From the NCBI GenBank assembly GCA_009379995.1, contig WHSR01000031.1, positions 1 to 49,130 on the forward strand: a DNA stretch of 49,130 bases. Direction: 5' to 3'. Below, piece after piece: positions 16,337-25,361 of the stretch (the first letter of the stretch is position 1; the number at the start of each line of letters is the position of its first letter). This DNA comes from Streptosporangiales bacterium (GTDB lineage Bacteria; Actinomycetota; Actinomycetes; Streptosporangiales; WHSR01). The notes below the pieces were generated by a model. It was not told where the DNA came from, ran no database searches, and was given only the letters and a program-made list of their open reading frames with translations. The position numbers and the translations under genes were made by a program.

Positions 16337-17971
16337 GTGCGGGTGCTAACCGCGTCCATTCGTTCAATTATCCGCCCGCCCGCCGGTTACCCGTCGCGCC
16401 GGATGCTCGCCGGCGGCTCGCGCGCGTCGATCACGGCGGCGTTAGCTGTCGTTCTTGTCGCCTTCGGCGCGGCCACGCCCGCGGCGTCGGCCGCACCGGC
16501 CGAACCGGATGCCGACCCCGTCGTGCGGGTCACCGGTCCGACACCGTTCGGGCCGGACTGCAACGGTGCGCCACAGACCGGGACCCTGTACCCCAACGGC
16601 GAGGTGGAGCCGTGGGTAGCGGTCAACCCGACGAGACAGCGCAACCTGATCGGCGTCTGGCAGCAGGACCGCTGGTCCAACGGCGGCGCGCAGGGGCTGC
16701 TCACCGCCGTATCCGACGACGGAGGACTGACGTGGGCGACGCCCACGCCGCCGCCGTTCAGCCGCTGCGCCGACGGCAACGCCCGCAACGGCGGAGACTA
16801 CGAGCGCGCGTCCGACCCGTGGGTGACGTTCTCCCCGAACGGGGACGCCTACCAGATCTCCCTGTCGATCAACGACTCCAACGCCACCCACGCCATCCTG
16901 GTGAGCAAGTCGCGGGACGGCGGCAAGACGTGGGGGCCGATCACCACCCTGATCCGCGACACCGATCCTCGGTTCTTCAACGACAAGGAGTCGATCACCG
17001 CCGACCCGACCGACAGCCGCTTCGTCTACGCGATATGGGACCGCCTGGATATCCCCGGTGACGGCACCTTCACCGGTCCGACGGTCTTCACGCGGACGAC
17101 GAACGGCGGCGCGAGCTGGGAGGAGCCGCGGATCATCTTCGACCCCGGGGTGAACAGCCAGCCGATCGCCAACCAGATCGACGTGCTCCCGACGGGCGAG
17201 CTCATCAACGTGTTCACCTACATCATCAGCGGCAACCTCAATGTCGCGGTGATGCGGTCGCAGGACAAGGGAGAGACCTGGTCCGAGCCGCTGATAGTCG
17301 ACCAGCTCGGCACGATCGAGGTCGTCGACCCGCGCGACGGGGCCGCGGTGCGCACCGGCGACATCGTGCCCGACATCGCGGTCGACCCGCGTCCCGGCAG
17401 GGACGACGTCTACCTGGTGTGGCAGGACGCGCGGTTCACCGGCGGACAGGCCGATCAGATCGCCCTGTCCCGCTCCCTCGACGGTGGCCGGACCTGGAGC
17501 GTGCCCGTCCGGGTCAGCGAGAATCCCGAAACGCAGGCCTTCACCGCCTCCGTCGAGGTGGACAGGCGTGGGCGTCTCGGGGTGACCTACTACGACTTCA
17601 CCGCAGACACCGAGGAGTCCGAGACACTCGACACCGATTACTGGTTCACCGGCTCGGCGAACCGCGGCCGGAGCTGGAGCCCGCGTGTGCGCCTGACCGG
17701 CGAGTCCTTCGACATGCGTACGGCGCCGAACGCAAACGGCTTCTTCGTCGGAGACTACGAGGGCCTGGATTCGGCCCGCCGGGCGTACTACCCGTTCTTC
17801 GGAGTGGCCAACAGCGGGGACCAGGCGAATCCCACCGACATGCTGGCCACCGCGGTCGGTCGGCCGTCCGGTCAACCACGCGTCGCGGAGACCCTGGAGA
17901 CGCGCGAGCCCACGGCGTTCGGCGCTCCGGGTCGGCAGAGCGGCGGCCCGCACGTGGTACGTCGCCGGTAG
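16337..17971 (+). CDS. Secreted Asp-box (sialidase-fold) protein
   Basis: A 544-residue exported protein with a beta-propeller built from Asp-box repeats. A signal peptide (ITAALAVVLVAFGAATPAASAAPA) ends near residue 55. Six Asp-boxes are readable: SDDGGLTW (about 125), SRDGGKTW (192), TTNGGASW (254), SQDKGETW (308), SLDGGRTW (380) and SANRGRSW (440). GTG 16337 has AGGGAGG six bases upstream. The family includes sialidases and other exo-glycosidases, but I cannot locate a convincing Arg triad or FRIP motif, so enzyme activity is uncertain. Related actinobacterial secreted proteins carry only the propeller. Substrate unknown. Confidence 0.85.
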   Translation: MRVLTASIRSIIRPPAGYPSRRMLAGGSRASITAALAVVLVAFGAATPAASAAPAEPDADPVVRVTGPTPFGPDCNGAPQTGTLYPNGEVEPWVAVNPTRQRNLIGVWQQDRWSNGGAQGLLTAVSDDGGLTWATPTPPPFSRCADGNARNGGDYERASDPWVTFSPNGDAYQISLSINDSNATHAILVSKSRDGGKTWGPITTLIRDTDPRFFNDKESITADPTDSRFVYAIWDRLDIPGDGTFTGPTVFTRTTNGGASWEEPRIIFDPGVNSQPIANQIDVLPTGELINVFTYIISGNLNVAVMRSQDKGETWSEPLIVDQLGTIEVVDPRDGAAVRTGDIVPDIAVDPRPGRDDVYLVWQDARFTGGQADQIALSRSLDGGRTWSVPVRVSENPETQAFTASVEVDRRGRLGVTYYDFTADTEESETLDTDYWFTGSANRGRSWSPRVRLTGESFDMRTAPNANGFFVGDYEGLDSARRAYYPFFGVANSGDQANPTDMLATAVGRPSGQPRVAETLETREPTAFGAPGRQSGGPHVVRRR

Positions 17972-18113
17972 CCAACGGACCGGGAATCCGGTCCTGATGG
18001 TCATGCTCGCCCGGTCCTCGGGTATCCGGGGCATGGCGACCGTGGCGGTTGGCTCGACCCGCTCGCGCACTGCCCATACGGTAATGCGGAGGCGACAGCG
18101 AGTAGGGAAGGCA

Positions 18114-18683
18114 TTGACCGCAGAGAACTACGAACCGCGACGGTCGGCCGGGCGACGCGCGGCACCGCGGCGCGGCGCACGCGGAACCGGGACCCGCCGT
18201 GCTCGTCCGGAGGCCGCTGCCCGCCGGGGTCGCAGCGCGCCCGAGCCCAGCACCCACCTGACGGCGGCGGGCGCCCTGCTCACCATCCTGGGCTGTACGT
18301 TGACCGGTGCGCTGCTGGACGGGTTGTTCGGCGAGGGGTTCGGCCTGGCGACCTGGGCCGGCTTCATCATCGGCGGCGTGACCGCGAGCATCAAGATCCG
18401 TCCGGCCGACCTTCTCCTCCTGGTGATCAGCACTCCGCTGGTCTTCCTGACTTCGCTGATCGTCGCCCAGATCATTCGGCTGTGGGGCTCGGGAGGCTGG
18501 CTGCGCACCGCGCTCATCGGGCTGGCCACCGCGCTGTCCGAGGGCGCGCCCTGGCTGTTCGTGGGCACCGGCGCGGTGGTGGCGATCACCTGGGCCCGCG
18601 GGCTACCCGACAACCTGCGTAGGCTGCGTGCCGAGCTTCGAGGCGAGACGGACGAGGGACCCGAGCCCGACGACGAGACCTAA
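18114..18683 (+). CDS. DUF6542 membrane protein
   Basis: An Arg-rich disordered N-terminus of about 45 residues, then four hydrophobic segments: LTAAGALLTILGCTLTGALL, LATWAGFIIGGVTAS, LLLLVISTPLVFLTSLIVAQ and LIGLATALSEGAPWLFVGTG. A charged tail rich in Glu and Asp follows. Proteins of this type lie beside ispH and xseAB in many Actinobacteria, as here. The start is uncertain. TTG 18114 (LTAENYEPRR) has AGGGAAGG just upstream and gives 189 residues; ATG 18084 and 17997 are in frame but lack ribosome sites. Function unknown; convergent with ispH. Confidence 0.8.
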   Translation: MTAENYEPRRSAGRRAAPRRGARGTGTRRARPEAAARRGRSAPEPSTHLTAAGALLTILGCTLTGALLDGLFGEGFGLATWAGFIIGGVTASIKIRPADLLLLVISTPLVFLTSLIVAQIIRLWGSGGWLRTALIGLATALSEGAPWLFVGTGAVVAITWARGLPDNLRRLRAELRGETDEGPEPDDET

Positions 18684-18684
18684 C

Positions 18685-18742
18685 GGCCGTGATCTTGCAG
18701 AAATTCAACCCGGAGGGCCCAAATTTCTGCAAGATCACGGCC
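18685..18742. repeat. Family A hairpin between DUF6542 gene and ispH
   Basis: Perfect 21-bp inverted arms (18685-18705 and 18722-18742; arm core GTGATCTTGCAGAAATT) with a 16-base loop. It lies one base after the TAA of the DUF6542 gene and 18 bp before the ispH stop, between convergent genes, so it can serve as a bidirectional terminator. It shares its arm with the copies at 24466, 30083 and 31198. Confidence 0.9.
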
Positions 18743-18760
18743 AAGGGAGAGGCGCGAGAC

Positions 18761-19738
18761 CTACCTCAGGTTCCGGCGCAGTTCCCGGGGAAGCGCGAAG
18801 ATCAGGCTTTCCTCTGCCGCGTCGATCTCCTCGACATCGGCGAACCCGTACTTCGCCAGCCGGTCGAGGACACCCTGCACCAGCTCGTCGGGTACCGAGG
18901 CGCCACTCGTCACGCCGACGGTGGTCACCCCCTCCAGCCACGCCTCGTCGACCATGTCGGCGTTCTCCACCAGCCGGGCCGCGACGGCGCCGGCGTCCAG
19001 CGCGACCTCGACGAGCCGTACCGAGTTCGACGAGTTTTCGGAGCCGACCACGAGAAGGAGCTGCGACCTGCGGGCGATCTCCTTCACCGCGACCTGGCGG
19101 TTCTGGGTCGCATAGCAGATGTCGTCGCTCGGTGGATCGATGAGCCGGGGGAACCGCTGCCGCAGGGCCGCCACCGTCTCGTTGGTCTCGTCGACCGACA
19201 GCGTGGTCTGCGACAGCCACGCCACCTTCTCCGGGTCGCGCACCTGCACGTCGCCGACCTCGTCCGGCCCACCGACGAGATGGACGTGGTCGGGGGCCTC
19301 CCCGGTGGTTCCGATGACCTCCTCGTGACCCTCGTGCCCGATGAGCAGGATGTCGTACCCCTGGGCGGCGAACCGCCGGGCCTCGTTGTGCACCTTGGTG
19401 ACGAGGGGGCAGGTCGCGTCGATGGTACGGAGGTTGCGCCGCTCTGCCGCCTCGTGCACCGCGGGCGCCACCCCGTGGGCGGAGAACACCACCATGGCGT
19501 TCTCGGGGACCTCGTCGGTCTCGTCCACGAAGATCGCGCCCTGGTCCTCGAGGCGGCCCACCACATGGGTGTTGTGCACGATCTGCTTGCGCACGTAGAC
19601 CGGCGCTCCGTACCGCTCGAGAGCCCGCTCCACGGTCTGCACTGCCCGGTCCACCCCCGCACAGTAACCACGCGGCTTGGCCAGCAGCACCTTCCGGGCC
19701 GTCGAGGTCGTCGTGCCGGGCGCGCGCGAATCCAACAT
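18761..19738 (-). CDS. ispH: 4-hydroxy-3-methylbut-2-enyl diphosphate reductase IspH (LytB)
   Basis: The last enzyme of the MEP isoprenoid pathway, reducing HMBPP to IPP and DMAPP with a [4Fe-4S] cluster. The three cluster cysteines are in [24 protein letters not shown] and [10 protein letters not shown]; the SAHGV active-site His and the SENSSNS substrate-binding block are also present. I chose ATG 19738 ([10 protein letters not shown], 325 residues). A TACGAT -10 box lies exactly seven bases upstream, giving a leaderless mRNA. ATG 19747 is nine bases further out and overlaps that box. The open frame beyond has no support. It ends against the family A hairpin. Confidence 0.97.
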   Translation of the reverse strand: MLDSRAPGTTTSTARKVLLAKPRGYCAGVDRAVQTVERALERYGAPVYVRKQIVHNTHVVGRLEDQGAIFVDETDEVPENAMVVFSAHGVAPAVHEAAERRNLRTIDATCPLVTKVHNEARRFAAQGYDILLIGHEGHEEVIGTTGEAPDHVHLVGGPDEVGDVQVRDPEKVAWLSQTTLSVDETNETVAALRQRFPRLIDPPSDDICYATQNRQVAVKEIARRSQLLLVVGSENSSNSVRLVEVALDAGAVAARLVENADMVDEAWLEGVTTVGVTSGASVPDELVQGVLDRLAKYGFADVEEIDAAEESLIFALPRELRRNLR

Positions 19739-19745
19739 GCTTCCC

Positions 19746-19751
19746 ATCGTA
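19746..19751 (-). promoter_or_regulatory. -10 box for leaderless ispH
   Basis: TACGAT on the minus strand with a seven-base gap to ATG 19738. No consensus -35 is seen. Upstream, the sequence ATTGCGCGCCT occurs twice (19771-19781 and 19796-19806), and the second copy forms a small hairpin with GCGCAA at 19810-19815. Confidence 0.5.
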
Positions 19752-20117
19752 GGTGTGCGGCACGGCGTAAATTGCGCGCCTCCGACACGACGCACATTGC
19801 GCGCCTTCGGCGCAAAGCCCCCACACCCAGGGCTCGCCGGCCGCTCCTCGGGTCGGCACCCGGTACGGGGGGATCCCGTCCGGCCCGCCACCTGTTAACT
19901 ACGTATGAGTTTTGTTTCTCAATGATGAACGCCCGAACCGCGCGCCCGATGCCTCGCCGACACCCCGCCCTCTCGGCTTCCTCCGCGCCGTTGTCGCATG
20001 TAAACTCGCGAGGGAGAGCCAGCCGGAAGGATCATCGCCGGGCCTTGAGCCGGCAATAGCCGCCATGAGAGCATCGCCTGTAATGAAACAGATCGCCGCA
20101 GGAAGAAACACCTTGGC
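19752..20117. other. Divergent intergenic region, ispH / glxB
   Basis: About 365 bp with no credible gene. It holds the ispH promoter on the minus strand and must hold the glxB promoter on the plus strand. The AT-richer part near 19895-19925 (GTTAACTACGTATGAG) and TGTAATGAAAC near 20078-20088 are the most promoter-like. I looked for tandem GlnR sites (GTnAC-n6-GAAAC) because of the nitrogen genes downstream; single half-site-like strings occur but not with correct spacing. Confidence 0.5.
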
Positions 20118-21017
20118 ATGTGCGGGATAGTCGGTCTCCACCTGAAGAACTCCAACCTCTATACCCAGCTGGGTGAGCTGCTTACCCCGATGCTCGACCG
20201 CATGACGAGCCGGGGGCCGGATTCGGCCGGGATCGCCCTCTACGACGCGCCGCTGCCGGAGGGAGCGCTGCGCTACTCGGTCCGGGTGGGCGGTTCGGAC
20301 GCGGTGGAGTGGGATGAGCTGGCCCAGGGTCTCGCCGCTGAGCTGGGGGTCGAGGTGACCGCCGAGCCCCGGGCGGGCGGCGCCAGCCTGGTCGCGCACG
20401 GCGAGGCCGGTCCCTTCCTGACCGCCCTTCGCGCCCTTGCCCCGGAGGTCGTCCTCGTGGGGTACGGGCGGGCGATGGAGATCTACAAGGACGTCGGCGC
20501 CCCGGTGGAGATCTGCGACCGCTACGGCGTACCGAAGCGCTCGGGGTACCAAGGCGTCGGCCACACCCGGATGGCGACCGAGTCGGCGGTGACGACCGAC
20601 GGCTCCCATCCGTTCGCCCCCGCCGCCGACCTCGCCCTCGTCCACAACGGCTCGTTCTCCAACTACGCCTCCGTCCGCCGCCGGCTCGCTCGCGCGGGTA
20701 TCCGGTGCGAAACGGACAACGACTCCGAGGTAGCCGCCCGCTTCATCGCCCACCAGATGTCGCTCGGCGCGGACCTGGAGGAGGCGCTCCGCCTGACGCT
20801 CAAGGAGCTGGACGGCTTCTTCACCCTGCTGGTCACCACCGCCACCGAGTTCGCCGTGGTACGGGACTCGTTCGCCTGCAAGCCGGCGGTCATCGCGGAG
20901 ACCGACGACTACGTGGCGATGGCGTCGGAGTACCAGGCGCTGACCGGGCTGCCCGGCATCGGCGACGCGGAGGTGTTCGAGCCGATGCCCGAGGAGATCC
21001 ACGCATGGACGCGGTGA
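20118..21017 (+). CDS. glxB: Class II glutamine amidotransferase, GlxB / N-methylglutamate synthase subunit A-like
   Basis: A 299-residue Ntn-hydrolase glutaminase that would release ammonia from glutamine for its partner subunits. The protein begins MCGIVG, so Cys2 becomes the catalytic N-terminal nucleophile. RMTSRGPDSAG, GHTRMATES, ALVHNGSFSNY and ETDNDSEV are the conserved glutamine-binding blocks. It has only the amidotransferase domain, unlike full-length glutamate synthase or PurF, which is typical of GlxB/MgsA. Its stop overlaps the start of glxC by 13 bp, showing tight coupling. Context with glxC, glxD and glnT supports the role. Confidence 0.9.
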   Translation: MCGIVGLHLKNSNLYTQLGELLTPMLDRMTSRGPDSAGIALYDAPLPEGALRYSVRVGGSDAVEWDELAQGLAAELGVEVTAEPRAGGASLVAHGEAGPFLTALRALAPEVVLVGYGRAMEIYKDVGAPVEICDRYGVPKRSGYQGVGHTRMATESAVTTDGSHPFAPAADLALVHNGSFSNYASVRRRLARAGIRCETDNDSEVAARFIAHQMSLGADLEEALRLTLKELDGFFTLLVTTATEFAVVRDSFACKPAVIAETDDYVAMASEYQALTGLPGIGDAEVFEPMPEEIHAWTR

Positions 21018-21688
21018 CCCTTTCCTGTGCCGAGCTGAGCACGCGCGAGATCAACGCGGCCCTCGCGGGTCTGCCGGACGGCGCGCACGCGCGGATCCTC
21101 GAGCCGTGGGGCCGGCACAACCTCGCGGTCGGGCTCACCCGCCCGATCACCGTGGAGATCGACGGGAACGCCGGCTACTTCGTCGGCGGTCTGTGCGACG
21201 GACCGGACATCACCGTTCACGGCTTCGTCGGCTGGTCGGTGGGCGAGAACCTGATGAGCGGCACCCTACGGGTCAGAGGCAACGCGTCGGAGTGCGCGGG
21301 GGCCTCCAGCCGCGGCGGCACGATCATCATCGAGGGCGACGCCTCGTCCCGGGCGGGTATCTCGCTCAAGGGCGGCACGGTTCTCGTCGCCGGGAACGCC
21401 GGCCACATGAGCGGCTTCATGGCGCAGGCCGGGGTGATCCTCATCGGCGGGGACGCCGACCACGCGCTCGGTGACTCGCTGTACGAGACAGTCGTCTACG
21501 TCGGCGGGAAGATCGCCTCCCTTGGCTCCGACGCCCAGGTCGAGGACCTGGCCGAGGCGGACGTACGGCTCGTCGAGGACCTGGTCAAGCTGTCCGGGTT
21601 CGACCACATCGACCCGGAGAACGTCACCCGCGTCGCCTCCGCGCGGCAGCTCTACAACTTCGACGCGCTCAAGGACCAGAGGTACTAG
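21005..21688 (+). CDS. glxC: GlxC: glutamate synthase GXGXG-domain protein
   Basis: A 227-residue protein equal to the C-terminal beta-helix (domain 3) of glutamate synthase. The repeated glycine-rich turns are plain: GNAGYFVGGLCDGPDITVHG, VGENLMSGTLRVRGNA, GGTIIIEGDASSRAGISLKG and NAGHMSGFMAQAGVILIGG. In split NMGS/GlxBCD enzymes this subunit bridges the amidotransferase and the FMN subunit. The ATG at 21005 lies inside the end of glxB, in another frame. It ends two bases before the GTG of glxD. Confidence 0.9.
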   Translation: MDAVTLSCAELSTREINAALAGLPDGAHARILEPWGRHNLAVGLTRPITVEIDGNAGYFVGGLCDGPDITVHGFVGWSVGENLMSGTLRVRGNASECAGASSRGGTIIIEGDASSRAGISLKGGTVLVAGNAGHMSGFMAQAGVILIGGDADHALGDSLYETVVYVGGKIASLGSDAQVEDLAEADVRLVEDLVKLSGFDHIDPENVTRVASARQLYNFDALKDQRY

Positions 21689-21690
21689 CC

Positions 21691-23067
21691 GTGAGCAGGG
21701 AAAGCGCGAGCGAGAACCCGCCGATGGACTCCCGGCGCCGCAGCCACACGTATCCGCCCGAGGTCGTGGCCCAGATCCAGCGGACGGCGGAGGAGGGCCA
21801 CTACGAGATCCGCGGGTGGGGGGCCAAGCGAGAGCTTCCGACCCTCGACGACCTGGTGTTCATCACCGCCTCGCTCAGCCGCTACCCGCTCGAGGGCTAC
21901 CGGGAGAAGTGCGGAACCACGACGGTGCTGGGCACCCGCTACGCCACGAAGCCCGTCGAGCTGGACATACCCATCACGATCGCCGGGATGAGCTTCGGGG
22001 CACTCTCGGCGAACGCGAAGGAGGCCCTCGGCCGGGCGGCCACCGCGGTGGGCACCTCGACGACCACCGGGGACGGCGGGATGACGCAGGAGGAACGCAG
22101 GGCGTCGCGGCTGCTCGTCTACCAGTGCCTGCCCAGCCGGTACGGGTTCGACCCGGAGCATCTGCGTCAGGCCGACGCCATCGAGGTGGTCATCGGCCAG
22201 GGCGCCAAGCCAGGCGGCGGGGGGATGCTCCTCGGGCAGAAGGTGAGCGAGCGGGTCGCCCGGATGCGTACGCTGCCGCCGGGCATCGACCAGCGCTCGG
22301 CCTCGCGGCACCCGGACTGGGTGGGGCCGGACGACCTGCGCATCAAGATCGAGGAGCTTCGCGAGGCGACGGGCTGGGAGAAGCCGGTCTACGTGAAGCT
22401 CGGCGCGACCCGGGTCTTCAACGACGTCAAGCTCGCGGTCGAGGCGGGCGCCGACGTCGTGGTGGTCGACGGCCTGCAGGGCGGCACCGGCGCGACCCAG
22501 GATGTCTTCATCGAGCACGCCGGCATCCCCACGCTGGCCGCGGTCCGGCTGGCGGCCGAGGCGCTGCGCGACATCGGTATGGAAGACCAGATCCAGCTCG
22601 TCGTCTCCGGAGGCATCCGTACCGGCGCGGACGCCGCCAAGGCGCTCGCCCTCGGGGCGACGGCGGTCTCGGTGGGCGTGGCTCCTCTCATCGCGCTCGG
22701 CTGCAACTCCCGGACGTACTGGAAGGACGGCCGGGAGCACGACGCCACCCGCGACTACCGCGCCCTCGGGACCGAACCCGGCTACTGCCACCACATGCAC
22801 ACCGGCCGCTGCCCGGTCGGGATCGCGACCCAGGACCCCGAGCTGGAGTCCAGGCTGGACCCGGAGTGGGGTGCGCGCCGGGTCACCAACTACCTGAAGT
22901 CGATGGCGATGGAACTGACGGCGCTCGCCCGGGCGTGCGGCAAATCCAGCGTCCACAACCTGGAACCCGAAGACCTGGTTGCCTTGACCGTCGAGGCCGC
23001 CGCGATGGCCCAGGTGCCGCTCGCCGGCACGGACTGGGTGCCCGGCAACCCCAAGGGCGGCTGGTAA
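21691..23067 (+). CDS. glxD: GlxD: FMN-binding glutamate synthase-like subunit
   Basis: A 458-residue TIM-barrel subunit equal to domain 2 of glutamate synthase, which forms the iminoglutarate or N-methyl product on FMN. Visible: ITIAGMSFGALSANAKEALG, the GDGGMTQEER loop, GQGAKPGGGGML, VVVVDGLQGGTGA, VSGGIRTGADAAKALALGA, and the iron-sulfur cysteines of LGCNSRTYW and GYCHHMHTGRCPVGIATQ. The GTG start directly follows glxC. glxBCD with glnT is the layout of N-methylglutamate synthase plus gamma-glutamylmethylamide synthetase, but the substrate is inferred; an ordinary glutamate-synthase-like role is the alternative. Confidence 0.9.
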   Translation: MSRESASENPPMDSRRRSHTYPPEVVAQIQRTAEEGHYEIRGWGAKRELPTLDDLVFITASLSRYPLEGYREKCGTTTVLGTRYATKPVELDIPITIAGMSFGALSANAKEALGRAATAVGTSTTTGDGGMTQEERRASRLLVYQCLPSRYGFDPEHLRQADAIEVVIGQGAKPGGGGMLLGQKVSERVARMRTLPPGIDQRSASRHPDWVGPDDLRIKIEELREATGWEKPVYVKLGATRVFNDVKLAVEAGADVVVVDGLQGGTGATQDVFIEHAGIPTLAAVRLAAEALRDIGMEDQIQLVVSGGIRTGADAAKALALGATAVSVGVAPLIALGCNSRTYWKDGREHDATRDYRALGTEPGYCHHMHTGRCPVGIATQDPELESRLDPEWGARRVTNYLKSMAMELTALARACGKSSVHNLEPEDLVALTVEAAAMAQVPLAGTDWVPGNPKGGW

Positions 23068-23091
23068 CCCCACACCCCCAAGGAGGACGGC

Positions 23092-24459
23092 ATGCCTGAC
23101 GCCCGGGAACGGCTGCGGGCCCGCGCCAAGGAGGACGGGATCGAGTTCTTCCTGGCGATGTTCGTCGACATGCACGGGAAGCCGTGCGCGAAGGCCGTAC
23201 CGTTCGGCAGCTTCGACACGCTCATGGCCGACGGTGCCGGATTCGCCGGATTCGCCGTCGGCGACATCGGGCAGTCCCCCGCCGACCCCGACATCCTCGC
23301 GGTCCCCGACCCGGACTCCTACACGCCGATGCCGTGGCAGCCGGGTGTCGCCGTACTGCACTGCGATCCACACGTGAACGGCGAGCCCTGGCCGTACGCG
23401 CCGCGCGTCATCCTCAAGCGGGCGCTTGACCGGCTCGCCGAGGAGCGGGGCTGGGTCTTCAAGACCGGCGTTGAGGCGGAGTACTCGCTGGTACGGCGCA
23501 CCGAGGACGGCGGGATCGAGGTGGCCGACCCGCTCGACAACGCGGCGAAGCCCTGTTACGAGGCGAAGGGCCTCAGCAGGATGTGGGGACACCTTTCGAC
23601 GCTGTCGACGTACATGAACCGGCTCGGCTGGGGCAACTACGCCAACGACCACGAGGACGCGAACGGGCAGTTCGAGCACAACTTCCACTACGCGGACGCG
23701 CTCACCACCGCGGACCGGACGATCTTCTTCCGGTTCATGGTGCACATGCTGGCCCACGAGGCCGGCATGGCCGCCACGTTCATGCCCAAGCCGTTCACCG
23801 GGCTGACCGGCAACGGGATGCACATCCACTCCAGCCTGTGGTCGCGCGACGACGAGCCGCTGTTCGACGACGAAACGGACGACGCCGACGGTCGTGGGCT
23901 CGGCCTGTCGAAGGTGGCGTACCGCTACATCGGCGGGCTGCTGGAGCACGGCCGGGCGATGGCCGGCGTCGTCTGCCCCACCGTGAACTCCTACAAGCGC
24001 ATCGGTGTCGGCGCGCCTACCTCCGGCTCGACGTGGGCGCCCGCGTACGTGGCGTACGGCGGCAACAACCGGACGGTGATGCTGCGGGTGCCGGAGGCGG
24101 GCAGGGTGGAACACCGCGGCGTCGACGGCTCCGCGAACCCGTACGTCGCCATGACCGCGCTGCTGGCCTCCGGGCTCGACGGCATCGACCGCGACCTCGA
24201 CCCCGGGGAGCCGGTGCACGACGACCTGCTCGCGCTGTCCGCCGAGGCGGTCGCCGAGCGTGGGATCGCCCACCTGCCGGCCACCCTGGACGGGGCCGTC
24301 GCCGAGCTCGTCCGCGACGACGTGCTGCGCGAAGCCCTCGGCCGGGTACGCGGCGGGGACTACGTCGACTACTACGCGAAGGTGAAGAGGGCGGAGTTCG
24401 CCGAATACCACACGGTGGTCAGCCGGTGGGAGACCGACCGCTACCTGACGCTCTTCTGA
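23092..24459 (+). CDS. glnT: Glutamine synthetase-like enzyme, GlnT / gamma-glutamylmethylamide synthetase type
   Basis: A 455-residue ATP-dependent ligase that joins glutamate to ammonia or methylamine. Visible: the N-terminal beta-grasp block FLAMFVDMHGKPCAKAVP; the metal-binding GVEAEYSLV and QFEHNFHYADAL; the ATP-site NGMHIHSSLW (catalytic HxH); NSYKRIGVGAPTSGSTWAP; and the Arg-rich RVEHRGVDGSANPYVAM. The C-terminus ends RYLTLF and lacks the NLYxLP adenylylation site of GSI-beta, fitting GlnT/GSIII-like enzymes. A strong AAGGAGGA ribosome site lies just upstream. It closes the glx operon. Confidence 0.92.
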   Translation: MPDARERLRARAKEDGIEFFLAMFVDMHGKPCAKAVPFGSFDTLMADGAGFAGFAVGDIGQSPADPDILAVPDPDSYTPMPWQPGVAVLHCDPHVNGEPWPYAPRVILKRALDRLAEERGWVFKTGVEAEYSLVRRTEDGGIEVADPLDNAAKPCYEAKGLSRMWGHLSTLSTYMNRLGWGNYANDHEDANGQFEHNFHYADALTTADRTIFFRFMVHMLAHEAGMAATFMPKPFTGLTGNGMHIHSSLWSRDDEPLFDDETDDADGRGLGLSKVAYRYIGGLLEHGRAMAGVVCPTVNSYKRIGVGAPTSGSTWAPAYVAYGGNNRTVMLRVPEAGRVEHRGVDGSANPYVAMTALLASGLDGIDRDLDPGEPVHDDLLALSAEAVAERGIAHLPATLDGAVAELVRDDVLREALGRVRGGDYVDYYAKVKRAEFAEYHTVVSRWETDRYLTLF

Positions 24460-24465
24460 GCCCCT

Positions 24466-24531
24466 CTTGGCCGTGATCTTGCAGAAATTCAAAACGGGGT
24501 CGGTTTGAATTTCTGCAAGATCACGGCCAAG
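24466..24531. repeat. Family A hairpin between glnT and the XRE regulator
   Basis: Perfect 28-bp inverted arms (24466-24493 and 24504-24531, core GTGATCTTGCAGAAATT) around a 10-base loop; flanking CCCTCT/AGAGGG bases extend the stem with a bulge. It occupies nearly the whole gap between two convergent stops and is probably a bidirectional terminator. It is the longest member of the family here. Confidence 0.92.
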
Positions 24532-24539
24532 AAAGAGGG

Positions 24540-25166
24540 CTAGGCACCCGGCTGGATGGCCTTGATGGTCAGGAACTGGATGGGTAGCTCGATGAGCGCG
24601 CTGGGGCCGTGCGGAACCTCGCCCACGAACTGCAGGGCGTCGCCCGGCTCGAGCAGATAGCGAGAGTTGCCGTAGCCGTACTCCATCCGCCCGGCCAACA
24701 TGTAGATCAGCTCGGTGCCGGCGTGCTGGTACAGCGGAAACACGTCGGCGCGCTCGGTCAGCGTCACCACCAACGGCTCCAGGGTGTCGTGGGGTGCCCG
24801 CATCGTGCCCAGCGACTGGTAACGATGCCCCGGCCCGGCCGCCTTGTGGTGGATGTCCAGCCCCCGGCCCGCCTTGACGTGCAGCACGTCCTGTTCCTCG
24901 TTGAGGCCGCGGAAGAACGCGGTGACCGGCACCGAAAGCGCGTCCGAGAGCCGGGCCAGGGTGTTCAGGCTGGGTGAGGCCTGTGCGTTCTCGATCTTCG
25001 ACAGCATGCCCTTCGACAGCCCGGACCGCTCGGCGAGCTGTCCCACCGTCCAGCCCAGCGCCAGCCGGAACTCCCGCACGCGCTCGGCGATCACCGCACC
25101 AAGCGCCTGCTCGATACCCTCGGCGCTCTCTCCGGCCATCGCCACATCAACGTGCTCGGTCGACAC
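24540..25166 (-). CDS. XRE-family regulator with cupin domain
   Basis: About 208 residues. An N-terminal helix-turn-helix ([20 protein letters not shown], then [20 protein letters not shown]) is followed by a hinge and a C-terminal cupin with [16 protein letters not shown] and [11 protein letters not shown] motifs, which binds a small ligand or metal. GTG 25166 (VSTEHVDVA) has GGAGGG five bases upstream; the farther frame to 25247 lacks this. HTH-cupin regulators of this kind commonly accompany GlnT/amine clusters, so control of glxBCD-glnT is likely but inferred. It is convergent with glnT. Confidence 0.88.
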   Translation of the reverse strand: MSTEHVDVAMAGESAEGIEQALGAVIAERVREFRLALGWTVGQLAERSGLSKGMLSKIENAQASPSLNTLARLSDALSVPVTAFFRGLNEEQDVLHVKAGRGLDIHHKAAGPGHRYQSLGTMRAPHDTLEPLVVTLTERADVFPLYQHAGTELIYMLAGRMEYGYGNSRYLLEPGDALQFVGEVPHGPSALIELPIQFLTIKAIQPGA

Positions 25167-25361
25167 AGGACCCTCCACTTTCGGGCAACCCGCCGCCACC
25201 CCACCCGCGACCGGGTCCTTCCAAACTACTTGACCTGTACCGACCAAAACAGCTCTGGTCGATCACCCGGTGGGCGTACATGCTGTTGAATGTGAGGCAT
25301 GTTGCGCCAAAGGCGCGCTGGGTGATACCGCGGCCGGGCGCGCTGGAAGGAGCTGACGACG

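Noticed and set aside
19895..20117. GlnR boxes upstream of glxB
   Set aside because: GAAAC and GTnA-like half sites occur singly but never with the required GTnAC-n6-GAAAC spacing.
21685..24492. Minus-strand open frame of 935 codons opposite glxD and glnT
   Set aside because: Shadow frame; both plus-strand genes have complete catalytic motifs.
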